64,000 nt of DNA from Eunapius fragilis (Eukaryota; Porifera; Demospongiae; Spongillida; Spongillidae). A model generated the notes under the pieces. It saw nothing but the letters and a program-made list of their open reading frames with translations, did no database searches and was not told the DNA's origin. The position numbers and the translations under genes are program-made. Location of the stretch: assembly GCA_963681505.1 (NCBI GenBank), contig OY811976.1, positions 4,578,003 to 4,642,002 of the forward strand, written 5' to 3'. Below are positions 56,158 through 64,000 of this stretch, piece by piece. The first letter of the stretch is position 1. The number at the start of each line of letters is the position of its first letter.

Positions 56158-56409
56158 CAAGGGCAGATATAGGGGGAGGGGGTTACGGCGTTGACCCCCC
56201 CCCCCCCCTCCCCTAATTCATGTACGATTCCTTTTCCGCCAGCGTATAGTGAGGTGGGCAGGTTATTATCCGTAAAGTGATATTCAGTATAGCGATTTTA
56301 ATATCCCATGGAGACCCCCATGCGTCTGTCTATCTATCTCCCTCAATTTCATACCGTCTATGATCACCAACCTCCTCCCCTCTTTTCGAAATTCCTGTAT
56401 CCGCCTCTG
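56158..56409. mobile_element. hAT-like MITE, 252 bp
   Basis: Left end CAAGGGCAGATATAGGGGG and right end CCTGTATCCGCCTCTG resemble CAGGGGCGGATYCAGG of the 6733 hAT. Flanks ACCCG and ACCGG match at 4 of 5, again a 5-bp duplication. It contains a C-run and a copy of the short repeat described at 53245. Confidence 0.5.
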
Positions 56410-56574
56410 ACCGGGCCGATAAAAGGTGCCTCCCCTGGCTGCTGTGATCTAATACCGCTCCTTATTTCCGAATTGAATTAACACTTTTCTCATAAGTTGA
56501 TTTGTTGCATCCAGAGTATAGGCGTCCGCTCGATGGGGCAAGGGGGACATTTGCCCGGCCCCTAATGAATCATA

Positions 56575-57600
56575 TCGGAACCTACGAGAGTAGGTTCCAT
56601 ATAGGAATCCTGCTGTATGATGAATGTCATTAAACAAAAATGTAACTCGCGTCGAGCGAGACAGCCAAGAGTCGGGTCACTTCACTCTTATGTACCGAAG
56701 CTTGTCTTGATGGCAATCACCCGGAACGTAATGTACGTGCATACATGCTATGGAGTGCATGTACACCCGCCACCAGAATATTGCTTGCGTGGTTTGCGGA
56801 AGCTTCAGTGCTGTTTGCGGGTTTGTGCAGAGAGAGGACGTTATCGCTGAGTGGATAATGTGCAGTTATGATATGCATGTAGCGGAAGCGGTATTTCTAA
56901 GTGAATGGTAGCTATGCATAAATCCATATGTTACCGTGAGACCTCATTGACCGTAGATAGACAAGGCTACGCATGGCTGCATTCGCATATTTCGTAGATT
57001 AATAACTATTTGGTCTGGAAGAAGTACATGCTCGTTTATTGCGAGGTATGTGGGAGTCTAGCAAAGTTTGGTGTGGGTACCAGCTAACAGATAATCACAT
57101 TCGTGCGTACCCACTGCACGCCGTACAGTTGTGTTGCACAAGCTTGATGGTGCGTTTCTTTAAAACTATAGGCGATGTGTGTATGGGAGTTCGAAGCATG
57201 CCAATCTCACTGTTTATAGCGAGCCGGCTAAAACCACAAAACATTTAATGTACATGCAGCACTAAACAGTAGTTCCTCTATATATCACCCCATGAAAATA
57301 ATGACAAATTCATAGATGATATCGAAGCTGAGTTTCGTTTATAATCCTAGCGAACTCTTGTGCACACATTTATTCATGCATGCATCCGTTCTCTCGCACA
57401 TCTTACTCATGCATGATGGACTTACTTGTACAAATGATATCAGGTAGAACAACTGGCACAATGAGAGCAGCGATGAATACAGTAATCAAAGCAGTGAGCA
57501 TGTCTTTATGTTCCGTGCGATTTTCAATCCACAGCTGGCAAGCCTTTCGGCGTCTATTCAGTTCCTAGCACGCTCCAATATTAGGATAAGAATGCGGAAG
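56575..57600 (+). mobile_element. Helitron-like 5' end, copy 2, with possible exon inside
   Basis: TCGGAACCTACGAGAGTAGG starts a perfect 9-bp hairpin after an A and is followed by TCCATATAGGAATCC and GATGAATGTCATT, as at 57950. Downstream homology fades after about 56700. On the minus strand at 57400-57560 a frame reads KACQLWIENRTEHKDMLTAL then ITVFIAALIVPVVLPDII before a GTAAGT donor: a possible membrane-segment exon of an unknown gene. Confidence 0.4.
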
Positions 57601-57629
57601 TAGCGTTACAACCATAAAATTAATAAGAA

Positions 57630-57949
57630 TGGGACAGTTCACGACTAAAATTTCGTGACCCTAATATCAAGTCTTATTTATTTACATGCAATATTTAAGC
57701 AAATTTCATAATTAAACAGTGAAAAATAATTTGCGTTTGAACCGTTATAACGTCTGAACTATAAACGCTATCGACGTTCTATTTTCAAGATCGACTTTAT
57801 ACTACACCATTTCTCTGTGGTAAAATACATTTTGGGGTCTTGTACTTGTTCAGTAGCTAGTGCCAGTATTACAAAGTCCGATATCCCACATGGTTTGAAC
57901 CCGCCCTAACTTTCGGCATGAGTAATCGAATCACTTCCAATTCAGTTTA
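57630..57949 (-). mobile_element. R700 copy D, truncated by a Helitron-like insertion
   Basis: Starts GGGACAGTTCACGACTAAAA and follows copy C in order (GAACCGTTATAACG, TTTTGGGGTCTTG, ATGGTTTGAACC). At 57949 it stops inside the phrase that continues TTTTATACC in copy C; the break falls between A and T. Confidence 0.65.
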
Positions 57950-58600
57950 TCGGAACCTACGGGAGTATATTCCATATAGAAATCCAACAGTATGATGAAT
58001 GACATTTTAAAAAGTCACTCGCTTCGAGCGGGACAGCCAATAGTCTGGTCACTTCGCTCTTAATGACAATTGAGCGATATCAAAAATGAGAACAATTCTG
58101 AGTTGTTTCCGTGTCATAAGACTGTGCGCTTTTAGAGAAAAGCAATACTGGACCCCATTGTCCGTACCCAGCTAAAATTTCTCCGTCGTCGTCTTCTTCC
58201 TTCGAGTTAGTAATTAGCATAACTCTCGACAGGAACGTTTATAAAGATCGCCAAGTGTACCGATCACTTCAGGATGTGTCCGCATGTTATCTATAGTGTC
58301 TGTTAGACGCCTATCTGTTCGGGAAATTAACTAAAGCGAGTAGTACCTTATTTGGTATTCGGTTAAAAATAGACAATTACGCAACATAATGGATGGAATA
58401 GAATCTACTGTGGTTAGAACGTTATCATGCCCTTAAAGCGATAGTCATGATAATGTGTAGCTGAGCGCACTTATAGCCAGACAGGAGTAGGAGGTGATAA
58501 TTGTTTCGATCAGATACACTATCTGATCAGAACATATCCAGAAGGTGGGTGTATGGGTACGAGCGGCTACGGGTTCTATTTCTTAAATGGTATATGAAGA
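57950..58600 (+). mobile_element. Helitron-like 5' end, copy 3
   Basis: TCGGAACCTACGGGAGTATA, then TCACTCGCTTCGAGCGGGAC, CCGTGTCATAAGAC, GTACCCAGC, TCGTCGTCTTCTTCC and AACTCTCGACAGGAACG, the block order of 13356-13700. No ATG-initiated repeat protein follows, and the 3' end is not recognised. Confidence 0.55.
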
Positions 58601-58606
58601 TAAAAT

Positions 58607-58995
58607 ATATTGGAACAGTGTTCAGCAAAATCACCCTTCTGGATAGTTTTTCATTTTTTCATTTTCCGTGAACTCCTAAAGGCCGACATACACGGGTCGA
58701 CTTCCTGCCGATTTATCGCCTGCAACTCTAATAATACGGGTGAAAATTAAGTTTTTACGCATATTCATTTGAGTTACAGGCGATAAATCGGCAGGAAGGC
58801 GACCCGTGTATGTCGGCCTTAAGAGCTTCTATCAAATGGTCCTTGCGCATCCTAAATTGGACTACCCATCATAAAGTTATTAGGCACTAAATTTATAATT
58901 AGCCATACATTTCAATGCGAGCGTTACTTTTCTTTTTCCTGGAAAATTTGATGAAGTATCATAAGGGCGATTTTGTTGGACACTGTTTCAATATA
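58607..58995. mobile_element. ATTGGAACAGTG MITE, copy 1, holding another MITE
   Basis: Ends ATATTGGAACAGTGTTCAGC and the complement of ATATTGAAACAGTGTCCAAC. The paralogue at 59291-59538 lacks the inner element and serves as the empty site. Confidence 0.7.
58680..58819. mobile_element. Foldback MITE with TAA duplication, 140 bp
   Basis: Near-perfect arms AGGCCGACATACACGGGTCG .. TGCCGATTTATCGCCTG flank a short loop. TAA lies on both sides, in keeping with Harbinger-type insertion (TWA), though the family is not proven. Confidence 0.8.
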
Positions 58996-59030
58996 CTGAA
59001 GCATGAGATAATTTTTTTTTAATTAATGAA

Positions 59031-59263
59031 ACAAGTGATAAAAACATTCTCTATACGAGAAGGTTGGTGGTGTATATAGGAATCAAAGGCGATGGTGGTG
59101 TATAAAGCAAGGGAACAAGGCTTCTGATTGAAAAGGATAAATGATATAGACCTATATTACTGTAGCACACATAGTTCATGCTGCTAATATAGGTCGATTT
59201 AATTTTCCCTTTTCAATCAGAAGCCATGTTCCCTTGCTTTTTACACCACTATCGTCTTTGATT
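59031..59263. mobile_element. ACAAGTA-TIR MITE, right end missing
   Basis: Left arm and hairpin centre complete (ACAAGTGATAAAAACATTCT, GTGTATAAAGCAAGGGAACA, TTCTGATTGAAAAGG). The right arm stops after CACCACTATCGTCTTTGATT. Confidence 0.7.
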
Positions 59264-59290
59264 GAATCAATGCATGGATTAGAATTAACA

Positions 59291-59538
59291 ATTGGGGCAG
59301 TGATTAGCAAAATCACCCTTCTGGGTATGCCGTTTTACAAGTTTTCAATTTTTTTGATTTTCCGTGAACTCCAAAGAGTATCTATCAAATGGTCCTTACG
59401 CATCCTAAATTGGACTACCCATTATAAAGTTATAGGGCACCGAATTTATAATTAGCCATACATTTCAATGTGAGCGTTACTTTTCTTTTGCTTGTCCTGG
59501 AAAATTTGAAAAGTATCACAGGGGTACACTGTTCCAAT
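59291..59538. mobile_element. ATTGGAACAGTG MITE, copy 2
   Basis: Same order as copy 1 (GCAAAATCACCCTTCTGG, GATTTTCCGTGAACTCC, TATCAAATGGTCCTT.CGCAT, GGACTACCCAT, ATAATTAGCCATACATTTCA) and ends ACACTGTTCCAAT. Confidence 0.7.
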
Positions 59539-60020
59539 TAATGACAATCAATTTCGATTATTTTAAAAACAATGTTAGTTGCATAACGTAGGCTGACATC
59601 AGCTTAGCAGTGGTCCTCGAGCTAAAACGCGCCTTTTAGCTTCTACACTGTCCGACCATCGTCCGAAATAACTTGACAATCGTGGTTCTGTAAATGCAGC
59701 CCCATCACTACTCTTCCTCACACTGCTCAGTGAAATACACATCAGCAGCTGGAAAGAAACAAATGTACAGTAATCGTCACACACACACCAATTGTAATTT
59801 ATTCACAGTCACGTCACTAGGAATGTGTATATTATACCAAGCAATAGATGAATTTCGCGTGTCAGAAAAATTTATTACACATAGAATTCTGATGTCCCCA
59901 TTCAAAAAACACAAATGTTTCATACAATAATACTCTGGCCCTGATTAATGGTGGGAAATGGCGGCTATTTCTGTGTGGTATTAAGTTATCGCCTACGTGA
60001 AATTACCCGTATTTGGTTCT
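59539..60020. other. Unannotated spacer
   Basis: No gene or repeat recognised. Confidence 0.3.
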
Positions 60021-62282
60021 CTTAATGTTTAATCTCCAGGGAAAAATCCTTATTTAAGGATGTCATTATCCTTAATGTTTAATCTCCGGGGAAAAATCCT
60101 TATTTAAGGATGCATGTCATTATCCTTCAATAAGGATCATCTTTTACATTGCATATTTTTGCTAACCAAGTAAGTAAGATAAAACAAATGGTATTGGTCA
60201 ATTGTGTACTGATTAGCCTCCATAAAAAACGATAAATGATGTCAATATGATCAATGTCCATGTGGTAAAACAGGGAGGAAGTGGCACATCCTTATTTAAG
60301 GATTGACACCATCCTTAAATAAGGATCACAACAGCAGAGATTATTGACCATAAAAACCATAATGATTTTAAAGATTTTTTCTGATAGCCAGTTGATTCAG
60401 CTATACTCACAGCCAGATTCGTCGAATAAATAACTTGTGGTTAATAAGTTATGCTTATTTACACCATAACCACTTCAAAATTAATAATATCCAGCATTTG
60501 TATAATGACGTGTACTGATGTAGATGCTCCGATCTGCTCAAACGCCAGCGTGCAGGACGTACCTTAGCCTCACTGAAACCACGTGCACTGCATGTGGTTG
60601 TTCTGCCGCCACTCCATCGAACAGTGTGCTTTCTAGTCCTATGATTGAGTACAATACCATGTAGAATGGTGCGTTGGGAGGGGGGGGGGGGGGGGGGGGG
60701 TTGGGAAATCTAGGAAGCGTTGTCAATTGGCATGGCATACGATATGTGTTTGAGCTTAGTGGATCTTAGCCCAATTAATCAGACTCGAGAGGAGACCACG
60801 CCATTGCCTAGGCCTACTGTTGCTGTCGCTGTCACTGTCATTTGACGAATCATGCAGTGCCAGTGTGCAGTGCTGCCGCTTTGGTCACCTGGGCCTACAT
60901 TTATGTCATCCATCCGTACTGAGGAACTACATCCGTCGCTTTCTGTGGCTCCCCTCGGCATCTAAGCAGGGTTGCTTAGCTTGACGCTTTCGAGTGTATG
61001 CAATCGCTTCGATCTTTGGAAGTACTGCCGTATATAGATATTGTTCCACCGATCCATCTGACAGTGTACATTCTACTCCTAGAGCTACCAGAAACCTGTC
61101 CTTCCTTGCCATACGTCGCTTTGAGTTAATTTGATATCGCCAGCGGCAAATGGCGGTTTCGCCGTATTTACACTGTAATACCGGTTTTTGAGCAAGCCAA
61201 ACCTGTTTTAATTGCGGCAGTATTGCTGATCTGCATGATCTTGAATCTAGTGAATCACTAATATAAATCAAAGCACCGGCCAAGTTTACATCATTCTAAA
61301 ATGGTCATCATCCTTATTTAAGGATGGCCATCCTTAAATAAGGATTGCGGGAGATTAAACATTAAATAAGGATCATTTTTTCCATTGCATATCTTTGCTA
61401 ACCAAGTAAGTAAGATAAAATGAATGGTTATGGTCAATTGTATACTGATTAGCTTCCATAACAAACTTTAAATGATGTCAATATGATCAATGTCCATGTG
61501 GTAAAACAGGAAGTGGCACATCCTTATTTAAGGATAGACACCATCCTTAAATAAGGATCACAACAGTAGAGATTATTGTCCATAAAAACCACAATGCATG
61601 GTTTTAAAACTCTTTTTCTCTGATGGCCAGTTGATCCAGTTATACTCACAACCTGATTCGTCGAAGAAAACACTAGTGGTTAATAAGTTCAAAATTAATA
61701 TCAAGCATTTGTATAATGACGTGTACTGATGTAGATGCGGCTCCCTTCTGCTCAAACGCCAGCGTGCACGACGTACCTTAGCCTAACTGAAACCACGTGC
61801 ACTGCAGGTGGTTGTTCTGCCGCCGCTCCATCGAACAGTGTGCTTTCTAGTCCTATATCATTGAGTACAGTACTAGTACCATGTAGAATGGTTATGGGGG
61901 AGGGCCGTACGGGAGATCTAGGAAGCGTTGCGACGCCGTGGATAATGTTCCACAGATCCATCTGACAGTGTACATTGTACTCCTAGAAACCTGTCCTTCC
62001 TTGCCATACGTAGCTTTGCGCTAATTTTGCTCACTACTGTATCGCCAGCGGCAAATGGCGGTTTCGCCGTATTAATTTACACAGTATAATACCGGTTTTT
62101 GAGCAAGCCAACCTGTTTTAATCACGGCAGTATCGCTGATCTGCATGATCTTGAATCTAGTGAATCACTAATATAAAACAAAGCACCAAGTTTACATCAT
62201 TCTTTTAGAAAGTGGTCATCATCCTTATTTAAGGATGGCCATCTTTAAATGAGGGTTGCATGCGGAAGATTAAACATTAAGG
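60021..62282. mobile_element. Composite element with palindromic ATCCTTATTTAAGGAT repeats and internal tandem duplication
   Basis: Outer inverted ends CTTAATGTTTAATCTCC and GGAAGATTAAACATTAAGG. Flanks TTGGTTCT and TTGATTCT match at 7 of 8. Inside, a unit of about 0.9-1.2 kb occurs twice (60120-61330 and 61360-62260), with common parts such as CTAACCAAGTAAGTAAGATA, TGATCAATGTCCATGTGGTA, CCATCGAACAGTGTGCTTTC and GCCAGCGGCAAATGGCGGTT. The first unit has about 300 bp extra (60735-61030). ATCCTTATTTAAGGAT or ATCCTTAAATAAGGAT sits at 60046, 60096, 60288, 60311, 61310, 61329, 61520, 61543 and 62221, with variants at 60122 and 62240, mostly as close pairs at unit borders. No transposase seen. Confidence 0.65.
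60927..61283 (-). other. Open frame of 118 codons inside the composite element
   Basis: ATG-initiated on the minus strand, starting MAGALIYISDSLDSRS and containing WRYQINSKRRMARKDRFLVA; basic, Cys-poor, no known motif. The second tandem unit does not keep the frame open, so selection on it is doubtful. Confidence 0.2.
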
Positions 62283-63073
62283 TTGATTCTCACACGAGGA
62301 TCGCTTGTTCCCCCGCGAAAAAAAAGAAGGTGCCGGAAATCGGATTGGGCAGAAACTGAACTGTGGTGCGAGAGTTTTTTGTATACTTACGGTGGAGTGT
62401 TTCCAGGAGTGTCTTCTATCCTCATCATTTCATATCATAAGTATGGTGTGTGGCTCTTAAAACAGATGTCTATAATGAAATGTAGCTAGAATAATTTTCG
62501 AAACATTATTGTAGCACAGCTGAGAACACCTCCGTAACTATTTATCAATTCACACATATATATGTTCTTTAGAATGTATTAAGTAAAAGAAATGCTATCC
62601 CTTACACAGCTGCAGGACAACTCCGGTTGTGTGCATTTAAAAATTTTGTTTACGTTGCAGGTGATTGTTGTTAAGATCATAATAGAAATGAAATGGCTTA
62701 GTTAAGCTATGGAGAGGTAACAATCACACTTCTAGCTAAATAATATTACCTGACCTAAAACCCAAGAAAGGTGGTGGGATCTTGCCCCTAGCTATAATAT
62801 AATGCATATTTGGTTAATATCCATTGCCTGAAGGGGGAAAATATTCAGCCAACATTAGTTTAGTGTAGTATCAGCATTATTAAATAGTCATGTAATGCGT
62901 TTAAATTCTCTGTTTACACTAAATCTATGTAATGAGATTTGCATGTGAACTTACTATTAAACAAATTAATCAGGGAAATGTCCATTGTAAACTATATTAC
63001 CAATAGCAGTCAGTGTTTCGTGTTCCTGAGGCACATATTGTATTCCGTTCTTCAGTAGTACTGTCGTTCTTTA
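62283..63073. other. Downstream flank of the last gene
   Basis: AT-rich, no repeat or gene recognised; it would hold the 3' untranslated region of the minus-strand gene ending at 63074. Confidence 0.3.
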
Positions 63074-64000
63074 TTACTTAGTTCTATTTAAGGCATCAAT
63101 AAAATCCGTGTTTCCATACTTAGTACTGTCAATGTAGCCATTGCCTCCTTTAAGATCATAATGTTCTTGTATTACAGTGATGTCTACGCAGTCTGAAGTA
63201 CTGTATTCAAAATATGTGTCACTTAAGCATGTTATATTACTTGGCTGATCAGTACTTTCACCTGCAGCATTTTCTGTATTGCTTTTTATATCTTTAGTTC
63301 TATGATTTGCATGTGATTCAAAAATGGTGGCATTGGATCCACTGCAACCACAAGATTGGTTTAATACGTCCAGCTTATTGCATATACATCCTTGAGAAAG
63401 GGTTTCTATACTGCTTGGAAGTGGAATGTCTTCAGAAGAATTTTCAAAAGCAAATTGGCTGTCATTGCTGTCGTTCAAAAACTCACGTGAAGGATTATCA
63501 ATATCAGACAAGGTAAGGTTCCTTTCAGCACGACCTATTTTCTCAGCATCGCAGCCATCATCACATTCATGGTGCAGTTCATCTCTTTTAATCAATGGCA
63601 AGGATTTGGAAGTGCAATGATTGCTATTCCGATAACCATTAGAGAGTGTTTCGCGTTCATTGTTGGAATTGTCAGTGGTTACTGCTTCCAAGAGAAATAA
63701 ACCAACACAGTCTTCATCATGATCAAAGACATTATGTTCACTTTGACCACTGCAATTACACTCATTGTGACCAGAATCGAGATCATTATATGTTGAACCG
63801 TTAATTGTGGAAATTGCAGTATTCCCAGTGTTATATTCCTTTTGGATGTCTTTGTAACTGGAATCTGCTATCTCTAGTTCTGCTGGTGCTGTAAAATGAC
63901 TCAGAGAGTTACTGCATTTGTGTATGTAATACTTGGACATTACAACAGGTACTTTGGCTTGCATCATGGTTGCAGAAACCTCCATATTTGGGTTTACATA
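63074..64000 (-). CDS. 3' terminal exon of an unrecognised gene: tyrosine-rich cytoplasmic-type tail (partial)
   Basis: Open to the right edge of the window (in-frame YVNPN precedes the first ATG at 63985), so the gene continues beyond it. About 308 codons to the stop at 63074. Acidic and Ser/Asn/Asp-rich, without hydrophobic segment or catalytic domain. Tyrosines sit in SH2- or adaptor-type contexts: YVNP, YKDI, YNDL, YFEY, YDLK, YIDS and YGNT, several near the C-terminus (EHYDLKGGNGYIDSTKYGNT). This resembles the tail of a signalling receptor, like that of the gene at 49651-52821, which lies on the same strand. I cannot name the family; the ectodomain would lie outside the window. Confidence 0.5.
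   Translation of the reverse strand, partial: YVNPNMEVSATMMQAKVPVVMSKYYIHKCSNSLSHFTAPAELEIADSSYKDIQKEYNTGNTAISTINGSTYNDLDSGHNECNCSGQSEHNVFDHDEDCVGLFLLEAVTTDNSNNERETLSNGYRNSNHCTSKSLPLIKRDELHHECDDGCDAEKIGRAERNLTLSDIDNPSREFLNDSNDSQFAFENSSEDIPLPSSIETLSQGCICNKLDVLNQSCGCSGSNATIFESHANHRTKDIKSNTENAAGESTDQPSNITCLSDTYFEYSTSDCVDITVIQEHYDLKGGNGYIDSTKYGNTDFIDALNRTK

Overview
The window looks like a piece of a gene-poor, transposon-saturated animal chromosome, most likely from a demosponge. The guess rests on three things: very short introns (about 50 bp and less), lysine-rich 15-residue repeat proteins of a kind I recall from sponge mobile-element annotations, and endonuclease-type LINEs with a YLDD active site. 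The species cannot be fixed from sequence alone. Coding density is very low. Most long open frames are transposon proteins or frames through simple repeats.

Layout. 1-4390: no recognisable gene, one foldback and one 152-bp MITE. 4391-6240: tandemly duplicated 5' region of a Helitron-like family, one copy holding a 733-bp DNA transposon. 6647-9589: a foldback MITE that received a hAT element (itself hit by a small MITE) and a 1.1-kb element with CATAG termini. 9590-13300: dispersed repeats, a GC minisatellite and degenerate duplications. 13356-14870 and 24827-25040: two exons of a lysine-rich repeat gene of the Helitron-like family, split by the centrepiece of the window. That centrepiece is a 9,713-bp DNA transposon (14963-24675) with 31-bp TIRs, a 7-bp target duplication, subterminal TTATAC repeats, a 163-bp satellite with higher-order structure, an EnSpm/Plavaka-like transposase gene and a divergently transcribed three-exon accessory gene. 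A smaller element at 8310-9436 shares the terminal motif, the 7-bp duplication and the internal motif.

25380-32310: a TATA/CCAAT promoter before a low-complexity gene, a 15-bp minisatellite of about 62 copies, CA/GT microsatellites, MITEs and a LINE reverse-transcriptase scrap. 32700-35545: a broken Ginger-like element with integrase and OTU protease parts between TIRs. 35878-38471: a probable host gene whose first exon is interrupted by an 8-bp-TSD hAT, which contains a 5-bp-TSD hAT foldback, which contains a TTAA-flanked MITE. 39840-49400: remains of at least two families of LINE-like elements, mostly 3' coding parts ending in TAA-type tails, one split by an 818-bp transposon.

49651-52821 (minus strand) is the best host gene: a phase-consistent model of eight exons encoding FN3-like and Ig-like ectodomains, a transmembrane helix and a tail without a kinase. 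53000-62282 is again repeats, including two more Helitron-like 5' ends, nested MITEs and a 2.26-kb composite with palindromic ATCCTTATTTAAGGAT repeats. 63074-64000 (minus) is the last exon of another gene, encoding a tyrosine-rich tail.

No tRNA, rRNA or CRISPR array was found. Many insertion events can be dated relative to one another because empty sites or restored reading frames are visible.
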